A DNA stretch of 64,000 nucleotides from Bacillus sp. UNC41MFS5 (GCF_000686805.1 NZ_KK366020.1:210969-274968), one strand, 5' to 3'; shown: positions 15,789 to 25,263, counted from the first letter of the stretch. Numbers and translations are program-made. Notes: a model not told the origin generated them from the letters alone.

Positions 15789-17660
15789 ATGATGGAGAAT
15801 GCATGGCTCATACCGCTTTTCCCGCTATTATCGTTTTTGATCCTTCTTCTTTTCGGGAAGCGACTGAAGGAAGCAAGTGCCTATGTGGGGATTCTCCTCA
15901 CGCTGGCATCACTTGTCTACTCGATTTTGGTTTTATTCGAGCGCTTCAAAGAGCCGACCTATGTCACGAAATTTGACTGGCTCACGATAGGAGATATGCA
16001 TCTAACAGCGGGATTTGAAGTGAATCAATTAAATGCATTAATGCTGTTTATCGTATCGCTCGTAAGTTTCTTAGTACATACCTACTCCAAAGGTTATATG
16101 CAAGGAGACGAGCGGTTTCCGGTATTCTATGCCTATTTAGGATTATTTACGTTTGCGATGCTCGGGCTGGTCATTTCGCCAAACTTGCTGCAAACCTATA
16201 TTTTCTGGGAACTTGTCGGTGTCGGTTCCTTCCTATTAATCGGTTTTTATTTTTACAAAGACGAAGCAAAAGCTGCTGCTAAAAAAGCATTCATCATGAC
16301 CCGTATCGGGGATGTAGGCTTATTTATCGGCATGATTCTGCTATTCTGGGAAACCAAAAGCTTTGAATATAGTGAAATTTTCGCGGCGGTTGACGCCGGC
16401 GCGGTGTCAGGCACCATGATCACCTTGACCGCGATCCTGATTTTCATCGGAGCGGTTGGTAAGTCGGGTCAGTTCCCACTCCACACGTGGCTTCCGGATG
16501 CGATGGAAGGTCCGACGCCTGTATCGGCGTTAATCCACGCGGCGACGATGGTTGCGGCCGGGGTTTACTTGGTTGCGGCACTATTTCCATTGTTTGAGGC
16601 GAGCCATACGGCGCTCCTTACGATCGCTGTGATTGGCGCATTTACGGCGATTTTCGCCGCAAGCATTGGTATTGTGCAAACGGATATCAAACGCGTACTC
16701 GCGTATTCGACTGTTTCACAGCTTGGCTACATGATGCTGGCCTTAGGGTCTGCAGGCTATGTGGCGGGGGTATTCCACCTAATGACACACGCATTCTTCA
16801 AGGCGCTTCTGTTCTTGGCAGCGGGGTCCGTTATTCACGCGGTACATACACAAAACATCGAAGAAATGGGCGGACTTTGGAAAAAGCTCAAGCTTACCGG
16901 ACCGTTATTCTTAATCGGTACACTCGCAATCAGCGGTGTCCCAGGACTATCCGGATTCTTTTCAAAAGATGAAATTTTAGTAGCGGCATGGGAAGGCGGA
17001 CATCCTGTTCTCTTTTTCTTAGCCCTTGCGGCTGCCTTCATGACAGCATTCTATATGTTCCGTTTGTTCTTCCTGGTCTTTACCGGTGAGGCGCGCGGCA
17101 ACCAAAAGCATGTCCATGAATCGCCATCCAATATGACATTACCAATGGTCGTCCTTGGCGTTCTCGCTGTCATTGCTGGTTATGTTAATACACCGTGGTT
17201 CGGTACGTTCCTTGGCGATTGGCTCGTCGATGGCAACGAAGCGTTGGCACACCAAGGCCATGTTGAAGGACCGGCTTGGATCATGATCGCGGCAACGATC
17301 GTTTCCTTAGCAGGAATTTTCCTTGCCTACTTGATGTATAACAAGCGTTCCATCGCACGCAACTGGTTAAGCGGTACAGGCGATACGCTGCACACGATAT
17401 TATTGAACAAATATTACGTTGACGAGTTTTATCAATTGACGGTTGTAGCCTTCACAAAAGGGGTCAGCTATTTCTTACGATTCATTGATGTGTTCCTTGT
17501 CGAAGGACTCGTCAAAGGCGTGGTCGGAATCGTTCATGGACTTGGGGCCGCAGGGTCGAAACTGCAATCCGGACAGGTTCAAACGTACGGTGCGGTGGCC
17601 TTTATCGGACTCGCGGTTCTCGTCGTCATTTTTGCATTAACAGGGGGGTACTTACGATGA
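15789..17660 (+). CDS. nuoL: Complex I subunit L (antiporter-like)
   Basis: A 623-residue proton-pumping subunit of the MrpA/D antiporter family with ~16 helices and the long C-terminal lateral arm. WELVGVGSFLLIGFY supplies the conserved Glu, GKSGQFPLHTWLPDAMEGPTP (the universal loop) a key Lys, and HLMTHAFFKALLFLAAGS a further one. The ATG at 15789 has AGGGG 9 nt upstream; a GTG at 15783 is too close. An exact copy of the dispersed word GGTGTCAGGCACC lies in frame at 16403-16415 (encoding VSGT). Confidence 0.96.
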   Translation: MMENAWLIPLFPLLSFLILLLFGKRLKEASAYVGILLTLASLVYSILVLFERFKEPTYVTKFDWLTIGDMHLTAGFEVNQLNALMLFIVSLVSFLVHTYSKGYMQGDERFPVFYAYLGLFTFAMLGLVISPNLLQTYIFWELVGVGSFLLIGFYFYKDEAKAAAKKAFIMTRIGDVGLFIGMILLFWETKSFEYSEIFAAVDAGAVSGTMITLTAILIFIGAVGKSGQFPLHTWLPDAMEGPTPVSALIHAATMVAAGVYLVAALFPLFEASHTALLTIAVIGAFTAIFAASIGIVQTDIKRVLAYSTVSQLGYMMLALGSAGYVAGVFHLMTHAFFKALLFLAAGSVIHAVHTQNIEEMGGLWKKLKLTGPLFLIGTLAISGVPGLSGFFSKDEILVAAWEGGHPVLFFLALAAAFMTAFYMFRLFFLVFTGEARGNQKHVHESPSNMTLPMVVLGVLAVIAGYVNTPWFGTFLGDWLVDGNEALAHQGHVEGPAWIMIAATIVSLAGIFLAYLMYNKRSIARNWLSGTGDTLHTILLNKYYVDEFYQLTVVAFTKGVSYFLRFIDVFLVEGLVKGVVGIVHGLGAAGSKLQSGQVQTYGAVAFIGLAVLVVIFALTGGYLR

Positions 17661-19165
17661 ATTTAACATCCGTTCTTTCACTCCTAGTATTCTCCCCTTT
17701 ACTAGGTATCGTCCTTTTAGCATTTATGCCGAAAACGGCGGAAAAATCAATCAAAACGGTCGGCTTTCTAGCGACCTTGCCGGCCTTGCTGCTGGCCCTG
17801 GCTGCTTACCTTCATTTTCAATTTGGTAAGGATCTAGCCGATTTTACGGTCTCAGCCAAGTGGATTCAATTCCATGGGATCAACGCTCCTGAACCATATT
17901 TTTCAGTTTACTATGAACTTGGCTTAAGCGGATTTCAGCTTCTGCTCGTTGTCCTGACAGCGGTAGTTGCGACGCTATCGGCAATTGCCGCAGCAAAGTT
18001 TGTGAAAAAAGAGTGGAAAGGCTATTTCATGCTGTTTCTGCTCTTAGAGTTAGGAATGCTCGGCGTGTTTACGGCGGAAAACTTAATTCTGTTCTTCATC
18101 TTCTTTGAAATCACGCTTATTCCGACCTTCTTCTTAATCGGAAAATGGGGTTATTTTGAAAAAGAAAAAGCAGCCTACAGTTTCTTAATTTATAACGGAC
18201 TAGGTTCTGCGATTCTATTAATTGTTATTATGATTCTTTTTGCAAAAACAGGATCGACCAATATTAACTATTTAACAGAATTGATGGCGAATCCAAAGGC
18301 ACCGCTTTCTAGCGATTTGAAAATGGGCTTATTCATTGGCTTTTTGCTAGCGTTTGGTGTGAAACTACCGATTTTCCCATTACACAGCTGGATGTTAAAA
18401 GTCCACGTTCAAGCACCGCCATCGGTTGTTATGATCCACTCAGGGATTCTTCTGAAAATAGGTGCGTACGGATTAATTCGTTTTGGAATGGGCATTTTTC
18501 CCGAGCAATTCGGGACTCTTGCGACGCTGATTGCTGTCCTTGGAGTGATTAACCTCCTCTACGGGGCGTATCTAGCGTTCATTCAAACAGATTTTAAAAT
18601 GGTTTTAGCTTATTCATCGATTTCTCATATGGGAATTGTGTTAATCGGACTGGCTGCTATGAATGAGGCTGGGATTCAAGGGGCGATTTTCCAAGTGATT
18701 TCGCACGGATTGATTTCCGCGCTGTTGTTCTTCTTGGTCGGCGTCCTGTACGAACGCACCGATACATCACTCATCGAGAATCTCGGCGGAATGGCGAAGG
18801 GCATGCCGATTGCAGCTGGTTTCTTGTTGGCTGGCGGGATGGCATCGCTTGGCTTGCCAGGGATGTCTGGATTTGTCAGTGAGTTTATGGCCTTCCTTGG
18901 ACTTTTCAAAGAAATGCCAGTCATCGCTGCGGTAGGTACGCTCGGTATTATTATGACGGCGGCTTACTTGCTTCGTGCGGTTTTAGGAATCACGTACGGC
19001 AAGGCGCATCGTGAATTTACGGGCATCCTTGATTTAAAGGGCGCTGAATTCGTGCCTGTGCTCGTACTTATGCTGTTAATCGTATTAATTGGTGTTTACC
19101 CAAGTGTCCTAAGCGCGCCATTAAAAACTACACTTGAAACCATCATGCTAGGGATAGGAGGGTGA
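17657..19165 (+). CDS. nuoM: Complex I subunit M (antiporter-like)
   Basis: A 502-residue proton-pumping subunit. FFEITLIPTFFLIGKWG holds the conserved Glu, GVKLPIFPLHSWMLKVHVQAP the antiporter loop, and KMVLAYSSISHMGIV and ISHGLISALLFFLVG the usual Lys/His helices. It overlaps nuoL by 4 bp, and GGAGGG near its end serves nuoN. Confidence 0.96.
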   Translation: MNLTSVLSLLVFSPLLGIVLLAFMPKTAEKSIKTVGFLATLPALLLALAAYLHFQFGKDLADFTVSAKWIQFHGINAPEPYFSVYYELGLSGFQLLLVVLTAVVATLSAIAAAKFVKKEWKGYFMLFLLLELGMLGVFTAENLILFFIFFEITLIPTFFLIGKWGYFEKEKAAYSFLIYNGLGSAILLIVIMILFAKTGSTNINYLTELMANPKAPLSSDLKMGLFIGFLLAFGVKLPIFPLHSWMLKVHVQAPPSVVMIHSGILLKIGAYGLIRFGMGIFPEQFGTLATLIAVLGVINLLYGAYLAFIQTDFKMVLAYSSISHMGIVLIGLAAMNEAGIQGAIFQVISHGLISALLFFLVGVLYERTDTSLIENLGGMAKGMPIAAGFLLAGGMASLGLPGMSGFVSEFMAFLGLFKEMPVIAAVGTLGIIMTAAYLLRAVLGITYGKAHREFTGILDLKGAEFVPVLVLMLLIVLIGVYPSVLSAPLKTTLETIMLGIGG

Positions 19166-19171
19166 TGAAGG

Positions 19172-20686
19172 ATGAGTCTTGATACCTTGCAGCAATTTCA
19201 TTGGAGTGCCATGACACCAGAGTTCATCATCCTTGGTGTATCCGCACTTCTTACACTTTTAGATTTATTTATGCCGAAAAATCAAGATCGAAGAATTCTC
19301 GGCTGGATTGGAATTGTCGCGATTATCGCTGCAACCGTGTCCGTACTTAGTTTAGTAGGCGGACCTGTGAGATCGATTTTGGACGATTCGTTCCGCTTAG
19401 ATAGTTTTGCGATGGGCTTTAAATTATTGCTGTTAGTAGGGGCTGGTCTGGTTATGCTTTTGGCCGTCAGCTACCCAGCGAAGGATGGTTTAGAGGAATA
19501 TCGCGGCGAGTTTTATTATTTGTTCTTATCTGCCTTGCTCGGCGGCATGATTATGACATCGAGCGGCGATTTAATTACGCTGTTCATCGGCTTGGAATTG
19601 TTAACTGTTTCTTCCTATATTTTAGCGGGAATCCGCAAGTATCATTTAGAGTCGAACGAATCTGCAATGAAATACGTCATCAATGGCGGAATTTCCACAG
19701 CGATCACGTTGTTTGGGATGAGCTATATCTATGGATTAACCGGCTCAACCAACTTAGTGAAGATTGCGACTACCTTGACACAGGTGGCAGATGGCCAACA
19801 GGCTTACCTGTTAACATTGGCATTTTTAATGGTATTTGTGGGGTTAGCATTTAAATTGGGGGCAGCTCCATTCCATATGTGGGCACCTGACGTCTACCAA
19901 GGCGCGCCAACTCCGGTTACTGCTTTTCTAAGTGTCGTTTCGAAAACAGCGGGTTTTGTGATTGTGCTTCGAATTTTGTTAACGGTCTTTCTGGCAGCTA
20001 CTTCGGTCGATGATCCACAAAAGCCAATCCTGCTCCAAATGCAGGATTACCTGGCATTTATCGCCGGAGTAACGATGATTATCGGGAACGTGGTAGCGTT
20101 GAAGCAGTCGAACATTAAACGGATGTTTGCTTATTCCAGTATCGCTCATGCGGGGTATATCCTCGTAGCGTTGACAGCGCTGAATTCAAACATCTTTTAC
20201 TCGATTTGGTTCTACCTGTTGGCGTACTTGCTCATGAACATGGGTGCGTTCGCCATCATTCAGGTCGTTACTGAAAAATCAGGTTCAGCGAAGATTGCTG
20301 ATTTTGCTGGCTTGTATCGCCGTTCACCTGTGCTTGCGGTCGTTATGGGCATCTTGCTTGTGTCACTGGCAGGTTTCCCGGGCACAGCCGGGTTCATTGG
20401 AAAATTAAACATTTTTATCGGCACATTTTCTGGTCCGACACCACATTATGTGCTCGCTTCATTAATGATTGCGACGACGGTGGTTTCATACTTCTATTAC
20501 TTTGGTGTGATGACACAAATGTTCTTCCGCCCGGCATGTGACGACAGCAAGTTCAAGATTCCAGCTGGCATTTTGATTGTGTTGGTTGTGACGGTCGTCG
20601 GTTCGATACTGTTCGGCGTGATGCCGAACTTCGCGTTAGATTTTATGCAAAATAACCTGAACAACCTATCGGACTTTTTCAGTTAG
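19172..20686 (+). CDS. nuoN: Complex I subunit N (antiporter-like)
   Basis: A 504-residue proton-pumping subunit and the last gene of the operon. GLELLTVSSYILAGIRK has the conserved Glu, FKLGAAPFHMWAPDVYQGAPT the family loop, and KRMFAYSSIAHAGYILV the Lys helix. It starts 6 bp after nuoM. No nuoE, nuoF or nuoG is present, so this complex lacks the NADH-oxidising module. Confidence 0.96.
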   Translation: MSLDTLQQFHWSAMTPEFIILGVSALLTLLDLFMPKNQDRRILGWIGIVAIIAATVSVLSLVGGPVRSILDDSFRLDSFAMGFKLLLLVGAGLVMLLAVSYPAKDGLEEYRGEFYYLFLSALLGGMIMTSSGDLITLFIGLELLTVSSYILAGIRKYHLESNESAMKYVINGGISTAITLFGMSYIYGLTGSTNLVKIATTLTQVADGQQAYLLTLAFLMVFVGLAFKLGAAPFHMWAPDVYQGAPTPVTAFLSVVSKTAGFVIVLRILLTVFLAATSVDDPQKPILLQMQDYLAFIAGVTMIIGNVVALKQSNIKRMFAYSSIAHAGYILVALTALNSNIFYSIWFYLLAYLLMNMGAFAIIQVVTEKSGSAKIADFAGLYRRSPVLAVVMGILLVSLAGFPGTAGFIGKLNIFIGTFSGPTPHYVLASLMIATTVVSYFYYFGVMTQMFFRPACDDSKFKIPAGILIVLVVTVVGSILFGVMPNFALDFMQNNLNNLSDFFS

Positions 20687-20754
20687 GTTAGGTTGGAGAA
20701 TTAGGATGCTTTGGGGGAAGCAGCCTGTCAAATTAAAGGGGTATTCATACAGGA

Positions 20755-20786
20755 AGAAGGAGAGGTTGGGGAGCCTCTTCTTTTTT
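20755..20786 (+). terminator. Terminator of the nuo operon
   Basis: GAAGGAGAGG pairs with CCTCTTCTTT (one or two G-U pairs) around loop TTGGGGAG, merging into a six-T run. Confidence 0.7.
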
Positions 20787-20820
20787 GCGTTGTGAAAGTG
20801 TATTGATGGGCCCTAGACCA

Positions 20821-20857
20821 AAAAGCTACAACAACGTAACCGTTGCTGCAGCTTTTT
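20821..20857. terminator. Terminator between nuoN and the convergent stress operon
   Basis: AAAAGCTACAACAACG and CGTTGCTGCAGCTTTT form a stem with two mismatches around TAAC, with A and T runs on each side, so it could serve both strands. Confidence 0.7.
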
Positions 20858-20868
20858 TACATCTTTTA

Positions 20869-21429
20869 TTAGAATTTGGTATTCAAGGCTGGATTTCGAT
20901 CTCTAATGGTCTGGTAACGGTCTTCTACGTTATCAGGGGTTGGTTCCACGTCTATCGGAGCCTCTTGCCCCATATCCTTATCAGAGTGGTCTCTTTTATT
21001 GACTAGGACGAGAATCTTACCCTCCTCAACGGACTCTTGATAATATTTGGCGTCATCGTCTGGAATTCCAAGTCCGATCAGTGCACCGGCTAATCCGCCT
21101 ACACCTACACCTGTCAAAGCACCCACTATGCTTGCCGCGACGGGACCTGCGGCGACAACCGCGCCTATACCTGGGATGGCAAGAGCGCCAAGTCCTGCTA
21201 ATAATCCGGTTGCACCACCAATGGCTCCACCTGTAAGTGCACCAGTGGCAGCGGTGTCTTCAACGGCAGTGCCTGTTTCTTCTGTGATGGTATCCAAATG
21301 ATTATGATCCTTACCGATTACACTAATTTCTGATTTATCGTATCCCCATTTTATCAGATCTTCAATAGCGGCAATCGCCTCTTGTTCCGATTGATACACA
21401 CCTACAATGTTTTTCCCGTGCTTGTCCAT
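20869..21429 (-). CDS. General stress protein, YflT/GSP17M-like with Gly-rich core
   Basis: A 186-residue protein. Residues 1-50 match the YflT-type general stress domain (IVGVYQSEQEAIAAIEDLI, then GYDKSEISVIGKD). The middle (about 58-125) is a Gly/Ala-rich hydrophobic stretch that could form two membrane-inserted helices, as in bacterial glycine-zipper stress proteins. The tail is acidic. It is the third gene of a SigB-type operon behind a lipoprotein and a CsbD protein. The biochemical role of the family is unknown; expression under general stress is the supported statement. Confidence 0.75.
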   Translation of the reverse strand: MDKHGKNIVGVYQSEQEAIAAIEDLIKWGYDKSEISVIGKDHNHLDTITEETGTAVEDTAATGALTGGAIGGATGLLAGLGALAIPGIGAVVAAGPVAASIVGALTGVGVGGLAGALIGLGIPDDDAKYYQESVEEGKILVLVNKRDHSDKDMGQEAPIDVEPTPDNVEDRYQTIRDRNPALNTKF

Positions 21430-21466
21430 TTTTTCTCCTCCTCAAATATTTGTGGATTAAAAAATG

Positions 21467-21637
21467 CTATTTTGATAGTTTATCCTTCACTTCGCCTACG
21501 CCTTCTTTTACTTTACCTTTGGCTTTATCCATTTTTCCTTCCACTACCTTTGAGTCATCATCTGTTAAGCGACCCCATTGCTCTTTCGCTTCACCTTTCA
21601 CCTGATCAACATTTCCTGACAATTTATCTTTATTCAT
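21467..21637 (-). CDS. CsbD-family stress protein
   Basis: A 56-residue, highly charged, soluble protein beginning MNKDKLSGNVDQVKGEAKEQ and continuing WGRLTDDD, the CsbD signature, with the repeated pattern GKMDKAKGKVKEGVGEVK at the end. AGGAGG lies just upstream. CsbD proteins are SigB-controlled in B. subtilis and widespread in stress responses, with no known enzyme activity. It sits 20 bp after the lipoprotein gene and before the general stress protein, all on one strand downstream of a SigB-type promoter. Confidence 0.9.
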   Translation of the reverse strand: MNKDKLSGNVDQVKGEAKEQWGRLTDDDSKVVEGKMDKAKGKVKEGVGEVKDKLSK

Positions 21638-21656
21638 ATTGTTTAGCCTCCTAGTA

Positions 21657-21962
21657 TTAGTTATCTAATTCGTCTTTTTTTTCGCCATCGCTCACACCAT
21701 TATCTTGATCTACTCCATCACCAACACCGTCCTCTTTTAATTTTTTCTCCACATTATTCACTGCCTCTTCCATGTTCTGCTTCGCATCGTCCATTGTTGC
21801 GTTAGCTTCCTTTTTTGTATCATTGTCTACTGCATCTTTTTGTTGTCCATCACTAATCCCGTTATCCTGGTCGACTCCATCTCCACATCCAGCTAATCCA
21901 CCGAATGTGAGGGACACAGCCAATCCGCCGACTAATAACAGTTTCTTCCTACCGATATTCAT
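21657..21962 (-). CDS. Small acidic lipoprotein with duplicated GDGVDQDNG motif
   Basis: A 101-residue secreted lipoprotein: signal peptide with lipobox LAGC at residues ~23-26, so it would be anchored outside the membrane. The mature part is mostly charged, with the motif GDGVDQDNGISDGQKKD-like near the start (GDGVDQDNGISDG) and again near the end (GDGVDQDNGVSDG), separated by a helical Asn/Lys/Glu stretch. The repeated Asp-Gly-Asp pattern resembles, but does not prove, a metal-binding loop. It is the first gene of the SigB-type operon. Function unknown. Confidence 0.75.
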   Translation of the reverse strand: MNIGRKKLLLVGGLAVSLTFGGLAGCGDGVDQDNGISDGQQKDAVDNDTKKEANATMDDAKQNMEEAVNNVEKKLKEDGVGDGVDQDNGVSDGEKKDELDN

Positions 21963-22025
21963 TGGTACCTCCTCCTTCTAATGGAATATCTTTTAGAAGT
22001 GCAAGTCTGCCTTGCATATTGGTTA

Positions 22026-22051
22026 TATTCCCGCTGATAAGGACTTGAAAC
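22026..22051 (-). promoter_or_regulatory. SigB-type promoter of the lipoprotein-csbD-stress protein operon
   Basis: On the minus strand GTTTCA, a 13-nt spacer and GGGAATA, close to the SigB consensus GTTTAA-N12-15-GGGTAT; 64 bp upstream of the lipoprotein start. Confidence 0.8.
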
Positions 22052-22147
22052 CTCATTTTTTCCTAAGAGGGCCTTCCACTGGGTTCCGAATGATATTCCT
22101 TCTATTAAATGGCCTTTTTTGAAAAAATATAATTGATAAAAAATAGG

Positions 22148-22172
22148 TTTTGATTCAAAAATACAGGTTATA
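22148..22172 (+). promoter_or_regulatory. Weak SigB-like promoter candidate before the mechanosensitive-type channel
   Basis: GTTTTG, 13 nt, GGTTAT. Spacing is right but the -10 departs from GGGTAT. Confidence 0.3.
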
Positions 22173-22239
22173 TATCCTATAGAAAACTTACTTACGTAAA
22201 TAAGTTGAAACAGAATATCAGGAAAAGGAGTTTGATAGG

Positions 22240-23745
22240 ATGGAGATGGATCGAATGATGACTGGATGGTACTCATATTTTCAGCAGCTTCCAACCTTGC
22301 TGTTTGCTCTATTGGTATTATTGGTTGGCTGGCTAATCGCTAAGTTTATTGGAAAAGGTGTAGAAGCACTTTTAAAGAAAACGAGCTTTGATGACCGGCT
22401 GTTTTCCAATCTAGGAAAAAGGAAATACTCATCTGAAGTGATTATTGGAAAAATAGTTTATTATATTTTACTAGTGTTTGTGTGGATTATCTTTTTCAAT
22501 ATGCTTAACTTAAGCTTCATTGCCACACCGCTTGTTGGAATGTTATCAACGATTACAGCGGCCGTTCCTAACGTTTTAAAAGCTGCACTTATTTTGTTGC
22601 TAGCATGGGGAGTTGCCTCGCTGCTGCGCATCGTATTTAAAAAGGGTACAGCCATGATTCATGGAGAACGTCTTTTAGTAAAATGGAAGATGGCAAATAA
22701 TGAAGCGGAGGCAGTAAGAAAGGTTGACAGTATTGGTAAGGTTCTTTTCTACTTTGTTTTCTTGCTATTTTTACCAGGGGTATTGGATGCATTGCAAATG
22801 GAAGGCGTATCAGAACCTTTCGCCAACACCCTGTCAACATTGCTAGCTTTTATCCCTAAGTTATTTGCTGCTGCACTGATTGTTTTTGTCGGCTGGCTGA
22901 TTGCAAAAATAGTCCGCGATATTCTAACAAACTTTTTAAGCAGCGTCGGTACGGAGAGGCTTGGTCAACGTTTCGGTCTAAACCCTTCAGGAGATGGAAC
23001 CAGTCTTTCAGGTATGATCGGAAATATTGCGTTTATCTTAATCTTAATTCCTACGATTATAACAGCACTAGAAAAGCTTGATCTAAAAGGAATTTCTGAC
23101 CCGGCCATTACGATGCTTCATCGTGTGCTTTCGCTCATTCCAAACATCGCTGTCGCGGTCATCTTAATCTTAGCGGGCTTATGGCTTGGAAAATGGGTTG
23201 AAAAAATGGTTTCGCAAATGCTGTGGCGTTTACGATTTAACAATATCTTTCACCATATGGGGATTGGTTCGTTAAATCCAGAGCAATCCAAATATAATCT
23301 TTCGCAAATCGTTGGGTTGATTGCAAAAATTGTGATTGTCTTATTATTTACAGTGGAAGCATTACAAATTGTTCACTTAGAGTTCTTAGTCACTCTAGCA
23401 ACGGGCGTGCTTGCCTATTTACCGATGTTACTGGCTGCACTAGTGATCTTAGGAATTGGCTTATATTTAGGTCATTTAGTTGAGCGTATTTTACAAAACG
23501 TTTTAAGGAATAGTTATTCCCGGACACTCGCCGCTGTAGGGAAATATGCAATCTTCGCGATTACAGTTTTTATGGCATTAGACCAGCTTGGAGTTGCACA
23601 TTCGATCGTAAATGCTGCCTTTATTCTCGTCTTAGGCGGAGTAGCGCTAGCATTTGGACTGGCATTCGGCCTAGGAGGAAGGGAATTCGCTACCCAATAT
23701 CTAGATAAGCTAGATAATAAGATAGAAAAGAAAATAATCGAATAA
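22240..23745 (+). CDS. Mechanosensitive channel-like membrane protein with repeated TM-helix domains
   Basis: A 501-residue integral membrane protein with about 12 hydrophobic segments arranged as repeats: the pattern of a long helix ending in VGWLIAKFIGKGVEALLKK, IVFVGWLIAKIVRDIL, LAGLWLGKWVEKMV and LGIGLYLGHLVERIL recurs four times. This is the conserved TM-helix repeat seen in CmpX-type mechanosensitive proteins. The C-terminal GLAFGLGGREFATQYLDKL resembles the pore-lining helix of MscS channels. No MscS beta domain follows. It probably responds to osmotic or envelope stress. Start at 22240 with AAAGGAG a little far upstream (about 12 nt). Confidence 0.75.
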   Translation: MEMDRMMTGWYSYFQQLPTLLFALLVLLVGWLIAKFIGKGVEALLKKTSFDDRLFSNLGKRKYSSEVIIGKIVYYILLVFVWIIFFNMLNLSFIATPLVGMLSTITAAVPNVLKAALILLLAWGVASLLRIVFKKGTAMIHGERLLVKWKMANNEAEAVRKVDSIGKVLFYFVFLLFLPGVLDALQMEGVSEPFANTLSTLLAFIPKLFAAALIVFVGWLIAKIVRDILTNFLSSVGTERLGQRFGLNPSGDGTSLSGMIGNIAFILILIPTIITALEKLDLKGISDPAITMLHRVLSLIPNIAVAVILILAGLWLGKWVEKMVSQMLWRLRFNNIFHHMGIGSLNPEQSKYNLSQIVGLIAKIVIVLLFTVEALQIVHLEFLVTLATGVLAYLPMLLAALVILGIGLYLGHLVERILQNVLRNSYSRTLAAVGKYAIFAITVFMALDQLGVAHSIVNAAFILVLGGVALAFGLAFGLGGREFATQYLDKLDNKIEKKIIE

Positions 23746-23752
23746 CAGAAGG

Positions 23753-23795
23753 ATAACAATCCGAAACTCACATGACTTCGGATTGTTATTTTTTT
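23753..23795 (+). terminator. Terminator after the channel-like gene
   Basis: ATAACAATCCGAA and TTCGGATTGTTAT form a perfect 13-bp stem followed by seven T. Confidence 0.92.
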
Positions 23796-23808
23796 AAAAG
23801 GAGAGGGA

Positions 23809-25116
23809 GTGAAGCTTCTCTTGACTATAATAAATTTACTGTTAATTGCAGCATTAATCGCACTAACCGGATTTTTTGTCGCGGTCGAATTTGCGATGGT
23901 AAAAGTACGTCCATCGAGGATAGATCAGTTAATTGCGGAAGGGAAGAAGGGGGCTGTTTCAGCAAAAAGGGTCGTCACCCATCTGGATGAATATCTATCG
24001 GCCTGTCAACTAGGGATAACCGTGACCGCGCTAGGATTGGGGTGGTTGGGGGAACCGACCGTAGAAAAACTATTGCACCCATTCTTAACCGCACTAGACC
24101 TCAATCAATCCGTGACACATATTTTATCGGTTAGTTTGGCCTTTGCGTTAGTCACCTTTTTCCATGTAGTAGCAGGGGAATTAGCACCGAAAACGGTAGC
24201 GATTCAAAAAGCAGAGGCGATCACGCTTTTCTTCGCTGTACCTATTATTTGGTTTAACAAAATCATGTTTCCCTTTATTTGGCTCTTAAATGGTTCTGCG
24301 CGGATGCTAACTGGTCTTTTCGGCTTAAAGCATTCATCTAAACACGATGGAGCTCATTCTGAAGAAGAGCTGCGAATTCTCTTGTCAGAAAGCTATAAAA
24401 GTGGTGAGATTAATCAGAATGAATTGCGTTATGTAAACAATATTTTTGAATTTGATGAGAGAGTGGCAAAGGAAATCATGGTGCCACGGCCCGAGATAAG
24501 CAGCATACCAATGGATGCGACGGTGAATGAGGTCTTAAAAAGGGTGAATGATGAAAATTATACCCGCTATCCAGTCATGGACGGGGATAAAGATAACATG
24601 GTCGGCATTATTAACGTGAAGGCACTTTTAACGGCTGTCATAATGAATAAGCACAATAGGGAGGATTTGCAGGTAAGTTCCTTTATCAAACCCGTGATTC
24701 ATGTGATGGAAACCACGCCCATTCATGATTTATTAGTGAAAATGCAAATCGAACGGACACATATGGCCATTCTCATTGATGAATACGGCGGGACTTCGGG
24801 TTTGGTTACGGTGGAAGATATTATTGAGGAAATCGTTGGCGAAGTGAGAGATGAATTCGATGCCGATGAAGTGGCCGAGATTCAAATGATCAAGGAGAAC
24901 CATTATGTTGTCGATGGAAAGTTATTACTTGAGGACGTGAACGATTTACTAGGGATAAACATAGCCGACCCAGGTATTGATACCATCGGCGGCTGGTATC
25001 TGACGCAAAACTCTGATGCGCCAATAGGCAGTAAAGTGGAATCGGAAGGGTACGTGTTCCAGGCCATTGCTAGTAAGGGTTATCATATTTTGAATGTGGA
25101 AGTGAGAAAGATTTAA
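23809..25116 (+). CDS. CNNM/CorC-type transporter (hemolysin C family)
   Basis: A 435-residue membrane protein: residues 1-200 form the DUF21 transmembrane domain ([20 protein letters not shown], then [11 protein letters not shown]), 210-340 a pair of CBS domains that bind adenine nucleotides ([49 protein letters not shown]) and the end a CorC_HlyC domain. Family members export magnesium or affect metal balance. GTG start with AAAGGAGAGGGA just upstream. A CorA-like gene lies 1.3 kb downstream, so divalent-cation handling may be a local theme. Confidence 0.9.
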   Translation: MKLLLTIINLLLIAALIALTGFFVAVEFAMVKVRPSRIDQLIAEGKKGAVSAKRVVTHLDEYLSACQLGITVTALGLGWLGEPTVEKLLHPFLTALDLNQSVTHILSVSLAFALVTFFHVVAGELAPKTVAIQKAEAITLFFAVPIIWFNKIMFPFIWLLNGSARMLTGLFGLKHSSKHDGAHSEEELRILLSESYKSGEINQNELRYVNNIFEFDERVAKEIMVPRPEISSIPMDATVNEVLKRVNDENYTRYPVMDGDKDNMVGIINVKALLTAVIMNKHNREDLQVSSFIKPVIHVMETTPIHDLLVKMQIERTHMAILIDEYGGTSGLVTVEDIIEEIVGEVRDEFDADEVAEIQMIKENHYVVDGKLLLEDVNDLLGINIADPGIDTIGGWYLTQNSDAPIGSKVESEGYVFQAIASKGYHILNVEVRKI

Positions 25117-25160
25117 ACGAGAAAAGGCGTCGAAAATCGAGGCTTTTTTGGGCGATTCTT

Positions 25161-25263
25161 GGCTATCCGCCAGTAAAAAGTGCTTATGCATCAGTAACCG
25201 GGTGCCATGCGCCAGTAACTGGGTGCCATGCGCCACTAAATGGCGGCTACCCGCCAGTAACCG
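25161..25263. repeat. Degenerate CGCCAGTAA repeat cluster
   Basis: Five variants of (C)GCCAGTAA with spacers such as CCGGGTGCCATG occur within about 100 bp (CCGCCAGTAAAAAG, CATCAGTAACCGGGTG, GCGCCAGTAACTGGGTG, GCGCCACTAAATGG, CCGCCAGTAACCG). The right end forms the last codons and stop of the minus-strand gene at 25247. Confidence 0.7.
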
